DNA of 64,000 nt from Variovorax sp. YR216 (GTDB lineage Bacteria; Pseudomonadota; Gammaproteobacteria; Burkholderiales; Burkholderiaceae_C). The stretch covers positions 62,001 through 126,000 of the forward strand of contig NZ_FNRO01000015.1 of assembly GCF_900107745.1 (NCBI RefSeq). Reading direction: 5' to 3'. Of the stretch, positions 42,823 to 50,527 are shown in pieces (position 1 is the stretch's first letter; each line of letters starts with the position of its first letter). The notes under the pieces are model-generated. The model was not told the origin of the DNA and ran no database searches. It saw nothing but the letters and a program-made list of their open reading frames with translations. A program made the translations under genes and the position numbers.

Positions 42823-43833
42823 GGAGAGGCGGTCGACCATCGCCTTGACGGCCGAGAGCTGCACACCGCTCCTCTGCGCATAGTCCCAGCCGTAGAAGCC
42901 CACGGTGTCCCAGCAGGCGTTGGGATTGCCGACGGTGCCGTTCGCGGGCGTCGGGTACAGGTTAGCGTCGGCCTGCGCTTGCGGGAACAGGACGATGATG
43001 TTGTTGGTGTCCGCCCAGCGCGTGTAGCCGGTGTTCTTGATGAACCGGTCGCCGATGTTGGAGTAGCTTTGCGTGCAGCCGTGGAAAGCGACGTGCAGCT
43101 TGCACTTGGTGCCTGCCGCGCACGTCGCAGGCACGTAGACCCAGCCCGTGTTGGCCATGCCCAGGTTGCCGGTGAACTCGCGCTGGCTGAACTCGCGGTA
43201 GTTCGCAGCCGCGGGCGCGTTGTTGCGCGGCAGCAGCGCCCCGTAGAACTGTGTGAGCACAGCCTTGGCGCCGTCATACCCGCAGTTGGAGATGTAGGGC
43301 GACAAGGAGACCGTGCAGGGGTTGTTCCCCGTTGCGCTGAAGTCGGTCGGAAACACGTGCGCGGTGTTGGCGCGCTGGATCAGGCTGGCGGCGGGCACGC
43401 CGTTCTCGGCGTACTGCGTCTGCACCGCCAGCATGGGATTCGGGCCGACGGTCGAATCCTTGGTGCCGGTGAACAGATAGACCTGCTGGGTGGCGACGTT
43501 GGCCTTGTTGTCGATCTGCACGCCGCTCCAGCTGTCGATACTGGCCTGCATGGCGTTCAGCATGCCGGTGCTGATGACGTTGTTGTTCTGGCAGTTGCCA
43601 TACGGATAGTGGTACTGGCACAGGTACGGTGTGCCGGCAAAGATGCCCACACCCCGGAAGGTCGCCGAGTACGCGTAGCCCATGTTGATCGCCATCACCG
43701 CGCCCGAGGACAGTCCCGAGACGGTGATGTTGGTGGTGTCGACGTTCAGTGCGGGCAGCGAGACGACCGCGTGGGCCGCCAGGGTCGTGGCACACAGGGC
43801 GCCGGCCGCGAGACCGGATCTGAGCGAAATCAT
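42808..43833 (-). CDS. Exported PHB depolymerase-family esterase
   Basis: A 341-residue protein with a signal peptide (MISLRSGLAAGALCATTLAAHA). The lipase box is Gly40-Leu-Ser42-Ser-Gly in 'NITVSGLSSGAVMAINMGYAYSATFRGVGIFAGTPYLC'. 'LHVAFHGCTQSYSNIGDRFIKNTGYTRWADTNNIIVLFPQ' is a second signature of the family, with a GW/WAD segment. Several cysteines suggest disulfides. It would hydrolyse short-chain polyhydroxyalkanoates or related esters outside the cell. AAGGAG lies eight bases before the ATG at 43833. Confidence 0.9.
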   Translation of the reverse strand: MISLRSGLAAGALCATTLAAHAVVSLPALNVDTTNITVSGLSSGAVMAINMGYAYSATFRGVGIFAGTPYLCQYHYPYGNCQNNNVISTGMLNAMQASIDSWSGVQIDNKANVATQQVYLFTGTKDSTVGPNPMLAVQTQYAENGVPAASLIQRANTAHVFPTDFSATGNNPCTVSLSPYISNCGYDGAKAVLTQFYGALLPRNNAPAAANYREFSQREFTGNLGMANTGWVYVPATCAAGTKCKLHVAFHGCTQSYSNIGDRFIKNTGYTRWADTNNIIVLFPQAQADANLYPTPANGTVGNPNACWDTVGFYGWDYAQRSGVQLSAVKAMVDRLSSASQ

Positions 43834-44002
43834 GCTGCTGTCTCCTTTTGTGATGGCGTGTTGAAGCTGCGCGCATGAGGCGCAACTTGCAGTCTCGCCA
43901 TCGAGGAGGAGCCGCCAATGTGGAAATGTCACATCGCCCGGGTAGGAACGATGTGATCTGTGCGTCACCCGCCGACCACCGGCAGGCGCCTCGGCCCGCG
44001 CG

Positions 44003-44809
44003 CTATCTCGACGACTTCTTGCGCCGCGCCACCATCGCAGCCACCCGCGCATCGATCGAAGCCCGGTCGGCTTGCGCGTTGTTCTCGATCGAAAGACGAC
44101 GCTCCAGCGCCAGTGCTTCGTTCATGCCCAGCGCCGCGCCTTCGTCCAGCAAGCGCTTGTAGGCCTTGAGCGTCTCCGGAACAGCGGCCGCCATCTGGCG
44201 CGCGATCTCCTCGGCCTTGGGCATCAGCGCCTCGGGCTCGACGACGTGGTTGACCAGGCCCCATTCGAGCGCTTCCTCCGCACCCAGGAAGCGCCCCGTC
44301 AACGCCAGCTCCTTCGCACGTGAAAGCCCGATGAGCCGCGCCATCCGCACCGACCCGCCCCACCCCGGCAGCAACCCGACATGCGCATGCGTGTCGGCGA
44401 AGCGCGCCTGCGTCGATGCCACGAGTAGATCGCACGACAGCGCGATCTCGAGCCCGCCGGTCATCGCCAGCCCGTTGATCGCACCGATCACCGGCCCGCT
44501 GAATGCGCGGATCGCGCGCACCGGATCGTTGTCGTACGCCCCGGCCGCAAGCTCGCCGGTCGCGCCCCATTCGTCGAGATCCATGCCGGCCGAGAACGCA
44601 CGCCCCGCACCGGTGAGCACCAGCACGCGCACGCCCGGATCGGCCTCCAGCGCCGCGAGCGCCTCGACGAACTCGCGGCGCAGCTCGTTCGACAGCGTGT
44701 TGAGCTTGTCGGGCCGGTTCAGCGCGACGGTCGCGAAACCGTCGTCGCTGCGCGCGATCTCCAGCGTGCGGTAGCGCGTGGGTCGTTGTTGCGAGTCGCC
44801 TTCGGCCAT
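44003..44809 (-). CDS. Enoyl-CoA hydratase
   Basis: A 268-residue crotonase. Oxyanion segments are 'AFSAGMDLDEWG' and 'AINGLAMTGGLEIALSCDLLVAS', and the catalytic region is 'THAHVGLLPGWGGSVRMARLIG', where the usual first Glu is replaced (HVGLLPG) but the second region is normal for many hydratases. It hydrates trans-2-enoyl-CoA. It is the last gene of the minus-strand unit starting with the acyl-CoA dehydrogenase at 49350. The ATG at 44809 was preferred over a non-ATG start seven codons upstream. Confidence 0.9.
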   Translation of the reverse strand: MAEGDSQQRPTRYRTLEIARSDDGFATVALNRPDKLNTLSNELRREFVEALAALEADPGVRVLVLTGAGRAFSAGMDLDEWGATGELAAGAYDNDPVRAIRAFSGPVIGAINGLAMTGGLEIALSCDLLVASTQARFADTHAHVGLLPGWGGSVRMARLIGLSRAKELALTGRFLGAEEALEWGLVNHVVEPEALMPKAEEIARQMAAAVPETLKAYKRLLDEGAALGMNEALALERRLSIENNAQADRASIDARVAAMVARRKKSSR

Positions 44810-44814
44810 GCGGC

Positions 44815-45120
44815 TCACTGTACCTTGCACTCCGGACTCGCCGGCGGGAAGAGCGACGCGCTCGCGGGCGTGCCCGAATGCGACTGCAGCACCACCTCGA
44901 ACTTGCGGCCGAGCGCGCCGCCCTGCGCGTTCAGGATGTCGACCGCGGTGCGCGCCGAGTCCTCGACGACGCTCGCGTAGGTCGCGAAGGGGCCGCTGTC
45001 GATGGTCAGCACGCCGACCTTGATCGGGCCGCCGGCCTGCGCGAATGCCGCAGCAGGCGCAGTGAGCGCCAACGCTGCGGCCGTGGCGAGGGTGATCGAT
45101 CTTCTCGAGAGTCCGGTCAC
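44815..45120 (-). pseudogene. Internally deleted Liv-type substrate-binding protein remnant
   Basis: GTG at 45120 with AGGAG six bases upstream opens 101 codons. The first 80 are a normal Liv-binding-protein N-terminus: signal peptide 'LSRRSITLATAAALALTAPAAAFAQA' and 'GPIKVGVLTIDSGPFATYASVVEDSARTAVDILNAQGGALGRKFEVVLQSHSGTP'. The sequence then jumps to 'SLFPPASPECKVQ' and stops. Intact relatives are about 400 residues, and the ending looks like a family C-terminus, so about 300 internal codons appear deleted. The intact ribosome site means a short secreted peptide could still be made. Confidence 0.75.
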
Positions 45121-45157
45121 GTCTGTCTCCTGGGTGTGTGTTGGCGTCGATTCGGGC

Positions 45158-45652
45158 TCAGCTCTCGCGGCCGCTCGACATCTCCGCGAAGAGCGGCAGC
45201 GGCGAGTTCTTGAGCTCGATCGCGATCTCGGCGCGCATCGTGTCGCGCAGCAGGGTTTCGAGCTCGGCGGCGAGCGGTGCGCCGAGCCCGGCCTGTTGCG
45301 CTTCGAGCCAACCCAGCAGCGTGCAGATCGCGCCATTGACCTCGTCGCGCAGGCGCAGCAGGTCGGCGACGGCAGCGCTGGCTAGCGCGGGCCGCGCCGG
45401 CAGCTCGGGCAGGCGCACGGCCGGCGCCTTGTCGCGCACGTGGGCCGCGAACCGGTCCAGCGTATCGAAGTGCTTGCCGACCTCTTCGCGCAGGAAGCCG
45501 GCGGACCAGTCGGCGCGCACCTTGAAGGTGTTGAGCAGGTTGATCACGCCATAGACCTGTCCGCGCGCGAATTCATCGTCCAGCCGCGTGAGCACTTCCT
45601 GGCGCAGCGTGGCGTTCATGCCGTCGATGAGGCGGGCAAAGGAGTTGTTCAT
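45158..45652 (-). CDS. Hypothetical protein coupled to the APH-type kinase
   Basis: A 164-residue mostly helical protein, not recognised. It begins MNNSFARLIDGMNATLRQEVLTRLDDEFARGQVYGVINLLNTFKVRADW and ends 'LRDTMRAEIAIELKNSPLPLF'. Its ATG overlaps the kinase stop by four bases (ATGA), so the two proteins are made together. In the Pseudomonas putida lva operon a small protein (LvaB, DUF6285) sits next to the kinase LvaA and is needed for its activity. The position is the same here, but I see no clear DUF6285 sequence pattern. A kinase-partner role is inference. Confidence 0.8.
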   Translation of the reverse strand: MNNSFARLIDGMNATLRQEVLTRLDDEFARGQVYGVINLLNTFKVRADWSAGFLREEVGKHFDTLDRFAAHVRDKAPAVRLPELPARPALASAAVADLLRLRDEVNGAICTLLGWLEAQQAGLGAPLAAELETLLRDTMRAEIAIELKNSPLPLFAEMSSGRES

Positions 45653-46683
45653 CGTGCACCCTCGATGGTCTTTTCCATCTGCCGCAGGCAGGTCGCGATC
45701 TGGCTGCCCATCGCGGGCATGCGCATGTCGTTGAAGCGGCCTTCCTCGAAGCAGCGCGCCGCCGCCATGTGCGTGGCCGCGAGCTTGAGCAGCGACAGCG
45801 CCTGGTAGTAGCGAACGGATCGCATCGACACCTCGAAGCCCACCTTCTCGCCGTAGCGCGCGTAGAACCACTCGGGCTCGGCGAGGCGGCAGATCAGCTT
45901 GCTGCCGCCCATGTACATCGGCAGGCTCGCCCAGCCGAGGTCTTCGTGCGGGTCGCCGAGGTGCACCAGTTCCCAGTCGAGGATCGCGGTGATGCGCCCG
46001 CCGTGTTCGAGGAAGTTGCCGGTGCGGTAGTCGCCATGCACGATCGAGACGCGCGGCGCCTCGGGGCAATGCGCCTTCAGCCAGCGCAGGCCCCATTCGG
46101 CCAGCGGATAGGGCCGCATCGCCCAGCGTGCGATCTGCGCTTCCCAGTGCTCCACGTTGAGCCGGGCCGCGTTCTGCGCGGTGATGCCGTGCGCGAGTTC
46201 CGCGACCGGCTTGCTCTGCCACTCGACGCGATGCAATGCGGCCAGCGAATCGATGAACTGTTCGGCGAGGCGGCGGCGGTAACCGTCTTCCAGCCCCGGT
46301 TCGTTGGCCGAGACCCAGGGCACGACCGCTTCGCCCGAGACCTTCTCGCAGAACATGAAGGGCGCGCCGAGGATCGACGGGTCGTCGCTGCTCCAGTAGG
46401 CGCGCGGCACCGGCACATCGCTGCCTTCGAGCGACTGCATCGACAGCACCTGCGGGCGCGCGCTGTATGGCGCGAACAGGCCGTAGTCCGGGCCGAGGCG
46501 CAGGATGAGCTCGCGCGTGCCGGTGTCGCCATCGATGCCGCTCACCGGCACCGAATAGGTCAGCCATGAGAAGCCGACCGGAAAGCGCCGCACCGGCCCG
46601 ATCTCGACCGGGTGGCCGAGCTGCGCGCCGAGGTAGTCGGCGATCTTCGGTGCCAGCGTGGCATCGTCTATGAGCGTTTGCAT
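45649..46683 (-). CDS. APH-family phosphotransferase (LvaA/ACAD10-11 kinase-like)
   Basis: A 344-residue kinase-fold protein. The catalytic loop is 'VSIVHGDYRTGNFLEHGGRITAILDWELVHLGDPHEDLGW', with the catalytic Asp in HGDYRTGN and metal-binding Asp in LDWE. The N-lobe begins near 'VRRFPVGFSWLTYSVPV'. Relatives fused to, or next to, acyl-CoA dehydrogenases phosphorylate the hydroxyl of 4-hydroxyacyl-CoA so that phosphate can be eliminated. Here it lies in one unit with an acyl-CoA dehydrogenase, SDR and phosphatase; antibiotic resistance is unlikely. Confidence 0.9.
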   Translation of the reverse strand: MQTLIDDATLAPKIADYLGAQLGHPVEIGPVRRFPVGFSWLTYSVPVSGIDGDTGTRELILRLGPDYGLFAPYSARPQVLSMQSLEGSDVPVPRAYWSSDDPSILGAPFMFCEKVSGEAVVPWVSANEPGLEDGYRRRLAEQFIDSLAALHRVEWQSKPVAELAHGITAQNAARLNVEHWEAQIARWAMRPYPLAEWGLRWLKAHCPEAPRVSIVHGDYRTGNFLEHGGRITAILDWELVHLGDPHEDLGWASLPMYMGGSKLICRLAEPEWFYARYGEKVGFEVSMRSVRYYQALSLLKLAATHMAAARCFEEGRFNDMRMPAMGSQIATCLRQMEKTIEGAR

Positions 46684-46688
46684 TCGAG

Positions 46689-47312
46689 TCAGCCGGAGGA
46701 GGTTTTTGAGCGCGCGGCCTTCACCAGCGGCGGCAGGTGGTTGCGTTCGTTCACGCTCGCCACGCCGATCGCGCCGCCGGGCAGCGCGCGCAGCCGCGTC
46801 ATCGACGCGTAGCCGGGCGCGAAGTGCACGAGGCGCGGCAAGCCCAGCGCATGCGACAGCACCACGTTGATCGGCAGGCCGTGCGTGAACACCGCGACAT
46901 GCCCGTCGTTCGGAAGCGGGCCGACGGTCGATTCGAGCGCGTGCAGCACGCCGCTGCGAAACGCTGCCGCATCCCCGCCGAAGAAGGCGATCGGGTCGTC
47001 GAGGAAGCGCGACCACTCGTTCTCGCCGAGCGCGCGCAGGGTTTCGGTGGAGCGATAGCGGTCCACATGCCGGTCGGCCTCGGCCCAGCCGTCGATCGTT
47101 TCGATCGCGAGCCCAAGCCGCTCGGCGAGCGGCTGCGCGGTCTGCAAGGCGCGCGTCATCGGGCTGCTCACGATGCGGGTGATGCCTTCGAGCGCCAGCC
47201 GGTCGGCCACCGCGCGCGCCTGCGCGATGCCGTCGGCGCGCAGCGGCGGATCGTGCGGACGATCGCGATCGTCCTCGTCAGGGCGCCCGTGGCGAACGAG
47301 CACGAGCTTCAT
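46689..47312 (-). CDS. Histidine phosphatase family protein
   Basis: A 207-residue phosphoglycerate-mutase-fold phosphatase. The phospho-accepting histidine is in 'MKLVLVRHGRPDEDD', with 'IVSSPMTRALQTAQPLAE' and the second histidine in 'VAVFTHGLPINVVLSHALG'. It is encoded four bases after the SDR and five before the kinase, in the phosphorylation-elimination unit. It might remove phosphate from off-path phosphoacyl intermediates; this is inference from position. Confidence 0.9.
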   Translation of the reverse strand: MKLVLVRHGRPDEDDRDRPHDPPLRADGIAQARAVADRLALEGITRIVSSPMTRALQTAQPLAERLGLAIETIDGWAEADRHVDRYRSTETLRALGENEWSRFLDDPIAFFGGDAAAFRSGVLHALESTVGPLPNDGHVAVFTHGLPINVVLSHALGLPRLVHFAPGYASMTRLRALPGGAIGVASVNERNHLPPLVKAARSKTSSG

Positions 47313-47316
47313 GGCT

Positions 47317-48186
47317 TCAACGTCCCTGCAGCAGCAGTTCGGGCAGCGTCGCGCGGTGGAAGCCCTCGTAGGGCTGGCTGCGGTCGTGGGGCGACTGCTT
47401 CCAGGTGCCGCGCGCGTTGGGCGTGCCGCCGTCGACGCGAATGCAGCTTCCGGTGATGTAGGCGGCCGCGGGCGAGAGCAGGTAGACGATGGCGGCCGAC
47501 ACTTCCGCCTCGGTGCCGAAGCGCTGCAGCGGCACGGTGGGCGGGAATTCGAGGATCTTCGCCTTCGCTTCCGGCGCGTAGGTGTCGAAGCCGCTCGATG
47601 CGATGCCACCCGGTGCGACCGTGTTCACGCGCACGCCCGACTGCGCCCATTCGCAGGCCGCGGTTTCGCTCAGCGTGAGCATGCCGCCGCGCGCCGCGCC
47701 GGAATGCGCGAAGTCGGGCCAGCCGTGCCAGATGTCGGCAATGATGTTGACGATCGCGCCGCCGTGGTTCTCCATCCAGCGCTTGTAGGCCTCGCGCATG
47801 AAGATGAAGCCGCCGGTGAGGTTGTTGCGCACCACCGCCTCGAAGCCCTTGGTCGAGATGGTCTTCATCGGGGTGCGGTACTGGCCGCCGGCGTTGTTCA
47901 CGAGGCCGTCGAGCCGCCCGCGCGCCGCGAGTACTGCGTCGATGGTCTCGCCGACCGCGATCTCGTCGCGGATGTCGCAGGGATGGGCGCTCGCACTGCC
48001 GCCGTCCTCGGCGATCTCGTTGCGCACACTCTCCAGCTTCTCGGCGGTGCGGCCGACCAGCGCGACGTGCGCGCCGAGCGATGCGAGCTCATGCGCGGTG
48101 CAGCGCCCGATGCCGCTGCCACCGCCGGTCACGATGATGGTCTGGCCGTCGAAGACGCCGGGGCGAAAAACCGATTGATAGGGCAT
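47317..48186 (-). CDS. SDR of the citronellol-dehydrogenase/dienoyl-CoA-reductase type
   Basis: A 289-residue SDR with 'TIIVTGGGSGIGRCTAHELASLGAHVALVGRTAEKLESV' and 'DGLVNNAGGQYRTPMKTISTKGFEAVVRNNLTGGF'. The usual Tyr-x3-Lys is replaced by 'WPDFAHSGAARGGMLTLSETAACEWA', as in the AHSGAARAG subgroup that includes enzymes annotated as citronellol/citronellal dehydrogenase and 2,4-dienoyl-CoA-reductase-like proteins. GAGGAG precedes the ATG. It probably reduces or oxidises a CoA-bound keto or enoyl group within this unit. Confidence 0.9.
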   Translation of the reverse strand: MPYQSVFRPGVFDGQTIIVTGGGSGIGRCTAHELASLGAHVALVGRTAEKLESVRNEIAEDGGSASAHPCDIRDEIAVGETIDAVLAARGRLDGLVNNAGGQYRTPMKTISTKGFEAVVRNNLTGGFIFMREAYKRWMENHGGAIVNIIADIWHGWPDFAHSGAARGGMLTLSETAACEWAQSGVRVNTVAPGGIASSGFDTYAPEAKAKILEFPPTVPLQRFGTEAEVSAAIVYLLSPAAAYITGSCIRVDGGTPNARGTWKQSPHDRSQPYEGFHRATLPELLLQGR

Positions 48187-48204
48187 GCCGTCTCCTCTTT
48201 CAGT

Positions 48205-49350
48205 TCATTGCGCCGCCGCGCGGCCGATGCGGCTGCGGGCGATCACCAGCTTCATGATCCCGGCGGTGCCGTCGCCGATCTCCAACCCCATCACGTCGCG
48301 CATGCGCTGCTGGTGCGGGAGGTCCTTCGACCAGCCGTAGTGGCCGAAGGTCAGCAGACACTGGTGGATCACGTCGAAGGCGGTCTTCGGGCCCATCCAC
48401 TTCACCATCGCCGCTTCGGCGGTGTGCGGCTGGCCCGCATCGCGCAGCGCGAGCGCATGGAAGGACAACTGGCGCACCGCCGCGATGTGCGATTCGCCCT
48501 CGGCCAGCGGAAAGCTCACGCCCTGGAACTGCCCGATCGGCCGGCCGAAGGCTTCGCGCTCCTGCGCGTAGGCCCAGGCTTCGTCGAGCGAGGCCTGCGC
48601 CGCGCCGCAGCACTGCAGCGCGATCAGCGCGCGGCTGTAGTCGAAGCCCTGCATCACCTGTGTGAAGCCCTTGCCCTCGTCGCCGAGGCGATGGCTCGCG
48701 GGCACCTTCACGTCGTCGAAGAAGACCGAGCCGCGCCCGATGATCGCGCTGCCGACGTCGTCGAAATGCGTGCGCTGGATGCCGGGCGTTTCCGCAGGGA
48801 TGAAGAAGGCCGAGACGCCCTTGGCGCCCTCCTCCGGCTTGCCGGTGCGCGCGAAGATCAGGTAGGCATCGGCGCGGTCGGCGAAGGTGATCGAGGTCTT
48901 CTCGCCGTTGATGATGTAGTGATCGCCGTCGCGCCGCGCGCGCAGCTGCAGGTTGCTCGCATCGGAACCGCCGCGCGGCTCGGTCAGGCAGATCGCGACC
49001 ACCGCTTCGCCGCGGATCATGCGCGGCACCCATTCTTCGACGACGGCGGGCTGCGCATGGCGGATCAGGATCGCGGCGTTGAGCGACACGCCCACCGGCA
49101 CCGCGCTGACGTTGAAGTCGCCGTAGGCCAGCTCCTCCGCGATGATCCCGGTCGTGACTGCGTCCGCGCCCAGGCCGCCGAACCGCTCGGGCAGGTCGAC
49201 GCCGATCAGGCCGAGACGGCCCATCTCGCTCAGCAGGTCGCGGTCGAGCACGCCGAGCTTCTCGCGCTTCTGGTAGTCGGGGAGCAGCCGCTCGCGGGCG
49301 AACCGGCGGGCCGATTCCTGCAGGGCCTTCTGGTCTTCGGTCAGAACCAT
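48205..49350 (-). CDS. Acyl-CoA dehydrogenase, Asp at the C-terminal catalytic position
   Basis: A 381-residue flavoprotein. 'LGLIGVDLPERFGGLGADAVTTGIIAEELAYGDFNVSA', 'ICLTEPRGGSDASNLQLRARRDGDHYIINGEKTSITFADRADAYLIFARTG' and 'RALIALQCCGAAQASLDEAWAYAQEREAFGRPIGQFQGVSFPLAE' are the family landmarks. The C-terminus reads 'MRDVMGLEIGDGTAGIMKLVIARSRIG'; the base Glu of IYEGT-type enzymes is Asp here (about residue 360). Cyclohexanecarboxyl-CoA dehydrogenase-like and LvaC-like enzymes are possible relatives. The first gene of its unit, with TetR-like operator B 58 bp upstream. Confidence 0.93.
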   Translation of the reverse strand: MVLTEDQKALQESARRFARERLLPDYQKREKLGVLDRDLLSEMGRLGLIGVDLPERFGGLGADAVTTGIIAEELAYGDFNVSAVPVGVSLNAAILIRHAQPAVVEEWVPRMIRGEAVVAICLTEPRGGSDASNLQLRARRDGDHYIINGEKTSITFADRADAYLIFARTGKPEEGAKGVSAFFIPAETPGIQRTHFDDVGSAIIGRGSVFFDDVKVPASHRLGDEGKGFTQVMQGFDYSRALIALQCCGAAQASLDEAWAYAQEREAFGRPIGQFQGVSFPLAEGESHIAAVRQLSFHALALRDAGQPHTAEAAMVKWMGPKTAFDVIHQCLLTFGHYGWSKDLPHQQRMRDVMGLEIGDGTAGIMKLVIARSRIGRAAAQ

Positions 49351-49407
49351 GTGGTTGTCTCTTCCGTGTTGTCTGGCACGGCCGGTGGTCTCGGCCGCTG
49401 GAAGCCA

Positions 49408-49429
49408 TATCGTACACTCGCGTACGATA
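49408..49429. promoter_or_regulatory. TetR-like operator, copy B (best copy)
   Basis: TATCGTAC-actcgc-GTACGATA is a perfect 8-bp inverted repeat with a 6-bp spacer. It lies 58 bp upstream of the acyl-CoA dehydrogenase ATG (49350) and 24 bp beyond the end of the pseudogene at 49453. The same spacing and arms recur at 57273-57294 and 59055-59076, and more weakly at 22156-22177. Confidence 0.75.
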
Positions 49430-49452
49430 CGCATCAATATACTTTTGGGTCC

Positions 49453-49662
49453 TCAGATCTTTCGCTCGTGCCCGACCCAGTACGGATCGCGCAGCACGTT
49501 CTTGCGCACCTTGCCAACCGGCGTGACCGGAAGCGGATCGGCGCGGAACTCGATGCTGAAGGGCATCGCGCGCAAGCCAGCCGCGGCAGCCGCATGGCAA
49601 AGACCCAGCCCCATCAGGCCCGGACCGACGATGCCGATGCCGATGCCGATGCGCATGTTCAT
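49453..49662 (-). pseudogene. Composite remnant: NAD-binding fragment joined to acyl-CoA-synthetase C-terminus
   Basis: The last 41 codons (49453-49578) encode 'PFSIEFRADPLPVTPVGKVRKNVLRDPYW' and 'GHERKI', the unmistakable C-terminal tail of AMP-forming acyl-CoA synthetases including the catalytic lysine region (PVGK). In front of it, 'MRIGIGIGIVGPGLMGLGLCHAAAAAG' resembles the dinucleotide-binding start of 3-hydroxyacyl-CoA dehydrogenases. A GATGCC-type hexamer run lies at the beginning. This looks like two decayed genes joined by deletion between the ECH gene (49721) and operator B. Confidence 0.7.
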
Positions 49663-49720
49663 CGCTTCGCGTCTGCAATTGTTGTGGCAGAACCCCGTGA
49701 CCACCGGCGGCGGACGGCGT

Positions 49721-50527
49721 TCATGCGCCGGCTTTTCGGCGGCTGAGCAACGCCTGTGCCGCGCGCTGGAGATCACCCGTGGAGCGCGCGAGGATCTGCG
49801 TGCGGTTCTCCAGCTCGATCGCGGCGGCGAGGCTGGCGCTTTCGAGGTTGGCCCACCCGCCGCGCTTGGTCATCCAGACCGCGAAGGCGCTGTTTGCGGC
49901 GATGCTCTGCGCCATCTCCAGGGCTCTTGGCATCAGCGCATCGTCCTCCACCACTTCGCTGACAAGGCCGATGCGTGCGGCTTCTTCCGACTGGACTATC
50001 CGGCCGGTCAGCATCATCTCGAAAGAGCGCGAGCTGCCGACCGCACGCGGCAGCAGCCAGCTCACGCCGATGTCGCAGCTCGACATGCCGACCTTGACGA
50101 ACGCGGCATTGAACGAGGCGGACTTGGCGGCAATGCGGATCTCGGCCGCAAGCGCGATGCCGAGCCCCGCCCCGTTGGCCGGCCCGTTGACCGCCGCTAT
50201 CACCGGCTGACGCAACCCGCGCAGCCGTGTGACGAGGCCCGCGAACAGCTCCTGGCGCTTCATCCACGCCTGCGTCTCACCGTGCTCGCTGCCCGGTGCA
50301 TCGCCCGCCATCGAGAGATCGAAGCCCGCGCAAAAGCCGCGGCCTTCGCCGGTCACGATCAGCACGCGGCAGCCGTCGTCGTCGTCGACGCGATCGAGCA
50401 GCTCACCGATGAGGCGTACCGCCTGATCGTCGAGCGCATTGAGCCTCGCGGGCCGCGACAGGCGCAGCAAGGCAATCCCTTCGGCGGCGCGCTCCAGCGA
50501 TGCGCCGGGCGACGTCGCTTCAGGCAT
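49721..50527 (-). CDS. Enoyl-CoA hydratase/isomerase
   Basis: A 268-residue crotonase: 'LRLSRPARLNALDDQAVRLIGELLDRV', oxyanion segments 'GFCAGFDLSMAGDAPG' and 'AVNGPANGAGLGIALAAEIRIAA', and 'FVKVGMSSCDIGVSWLLPRAVG' with Asp at the second catalytic position. Isomerase or hydratase activity cannot be separated from sequence. It overlaps the long-chain acyl-CoA synthetase gene by eight bases, is the last intact gene of the liv/synthetase unit, and is followed by the pseudogene. Confidence 0.9.
   Translation of the reverse strand: MPEATSPGASLERAAEGIALLRLSRPARLNALDDQAVRLIGELLDRVDDDDGCRVLIVTGEGRGFCAGFDLSMAGDAPGSEHGETQAWMKRQELFAGLVTRLRGLRQPVIAAVNGPANGAGLGIALAAEIRIAAKSASFNAAFVKVGMSSCDIGVSWLLPRAVGSSRSFEMMLTGRIVQSEEAARIGLVSEVVEDDALMPRALEMAQSIAANSAFAVWMTKRGGWANLESASLAAAIELENRTQILARSTGDLQRAAQALLSRRKAGA

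Noticed and set aside
45649..46683. Aminoglycoside resistance kinase
   Set aside because: The APH fold is present, but the setting among acyl-CoA enzymes and the overlap with a small partner gene favour a catabolic kinase.
49620..49662. GATGCC repeats as a CRISPR-like or satellite array
   Set aside because: Only about four perfect hexamers without spacers; a short microsatellite inside a pseudogene.
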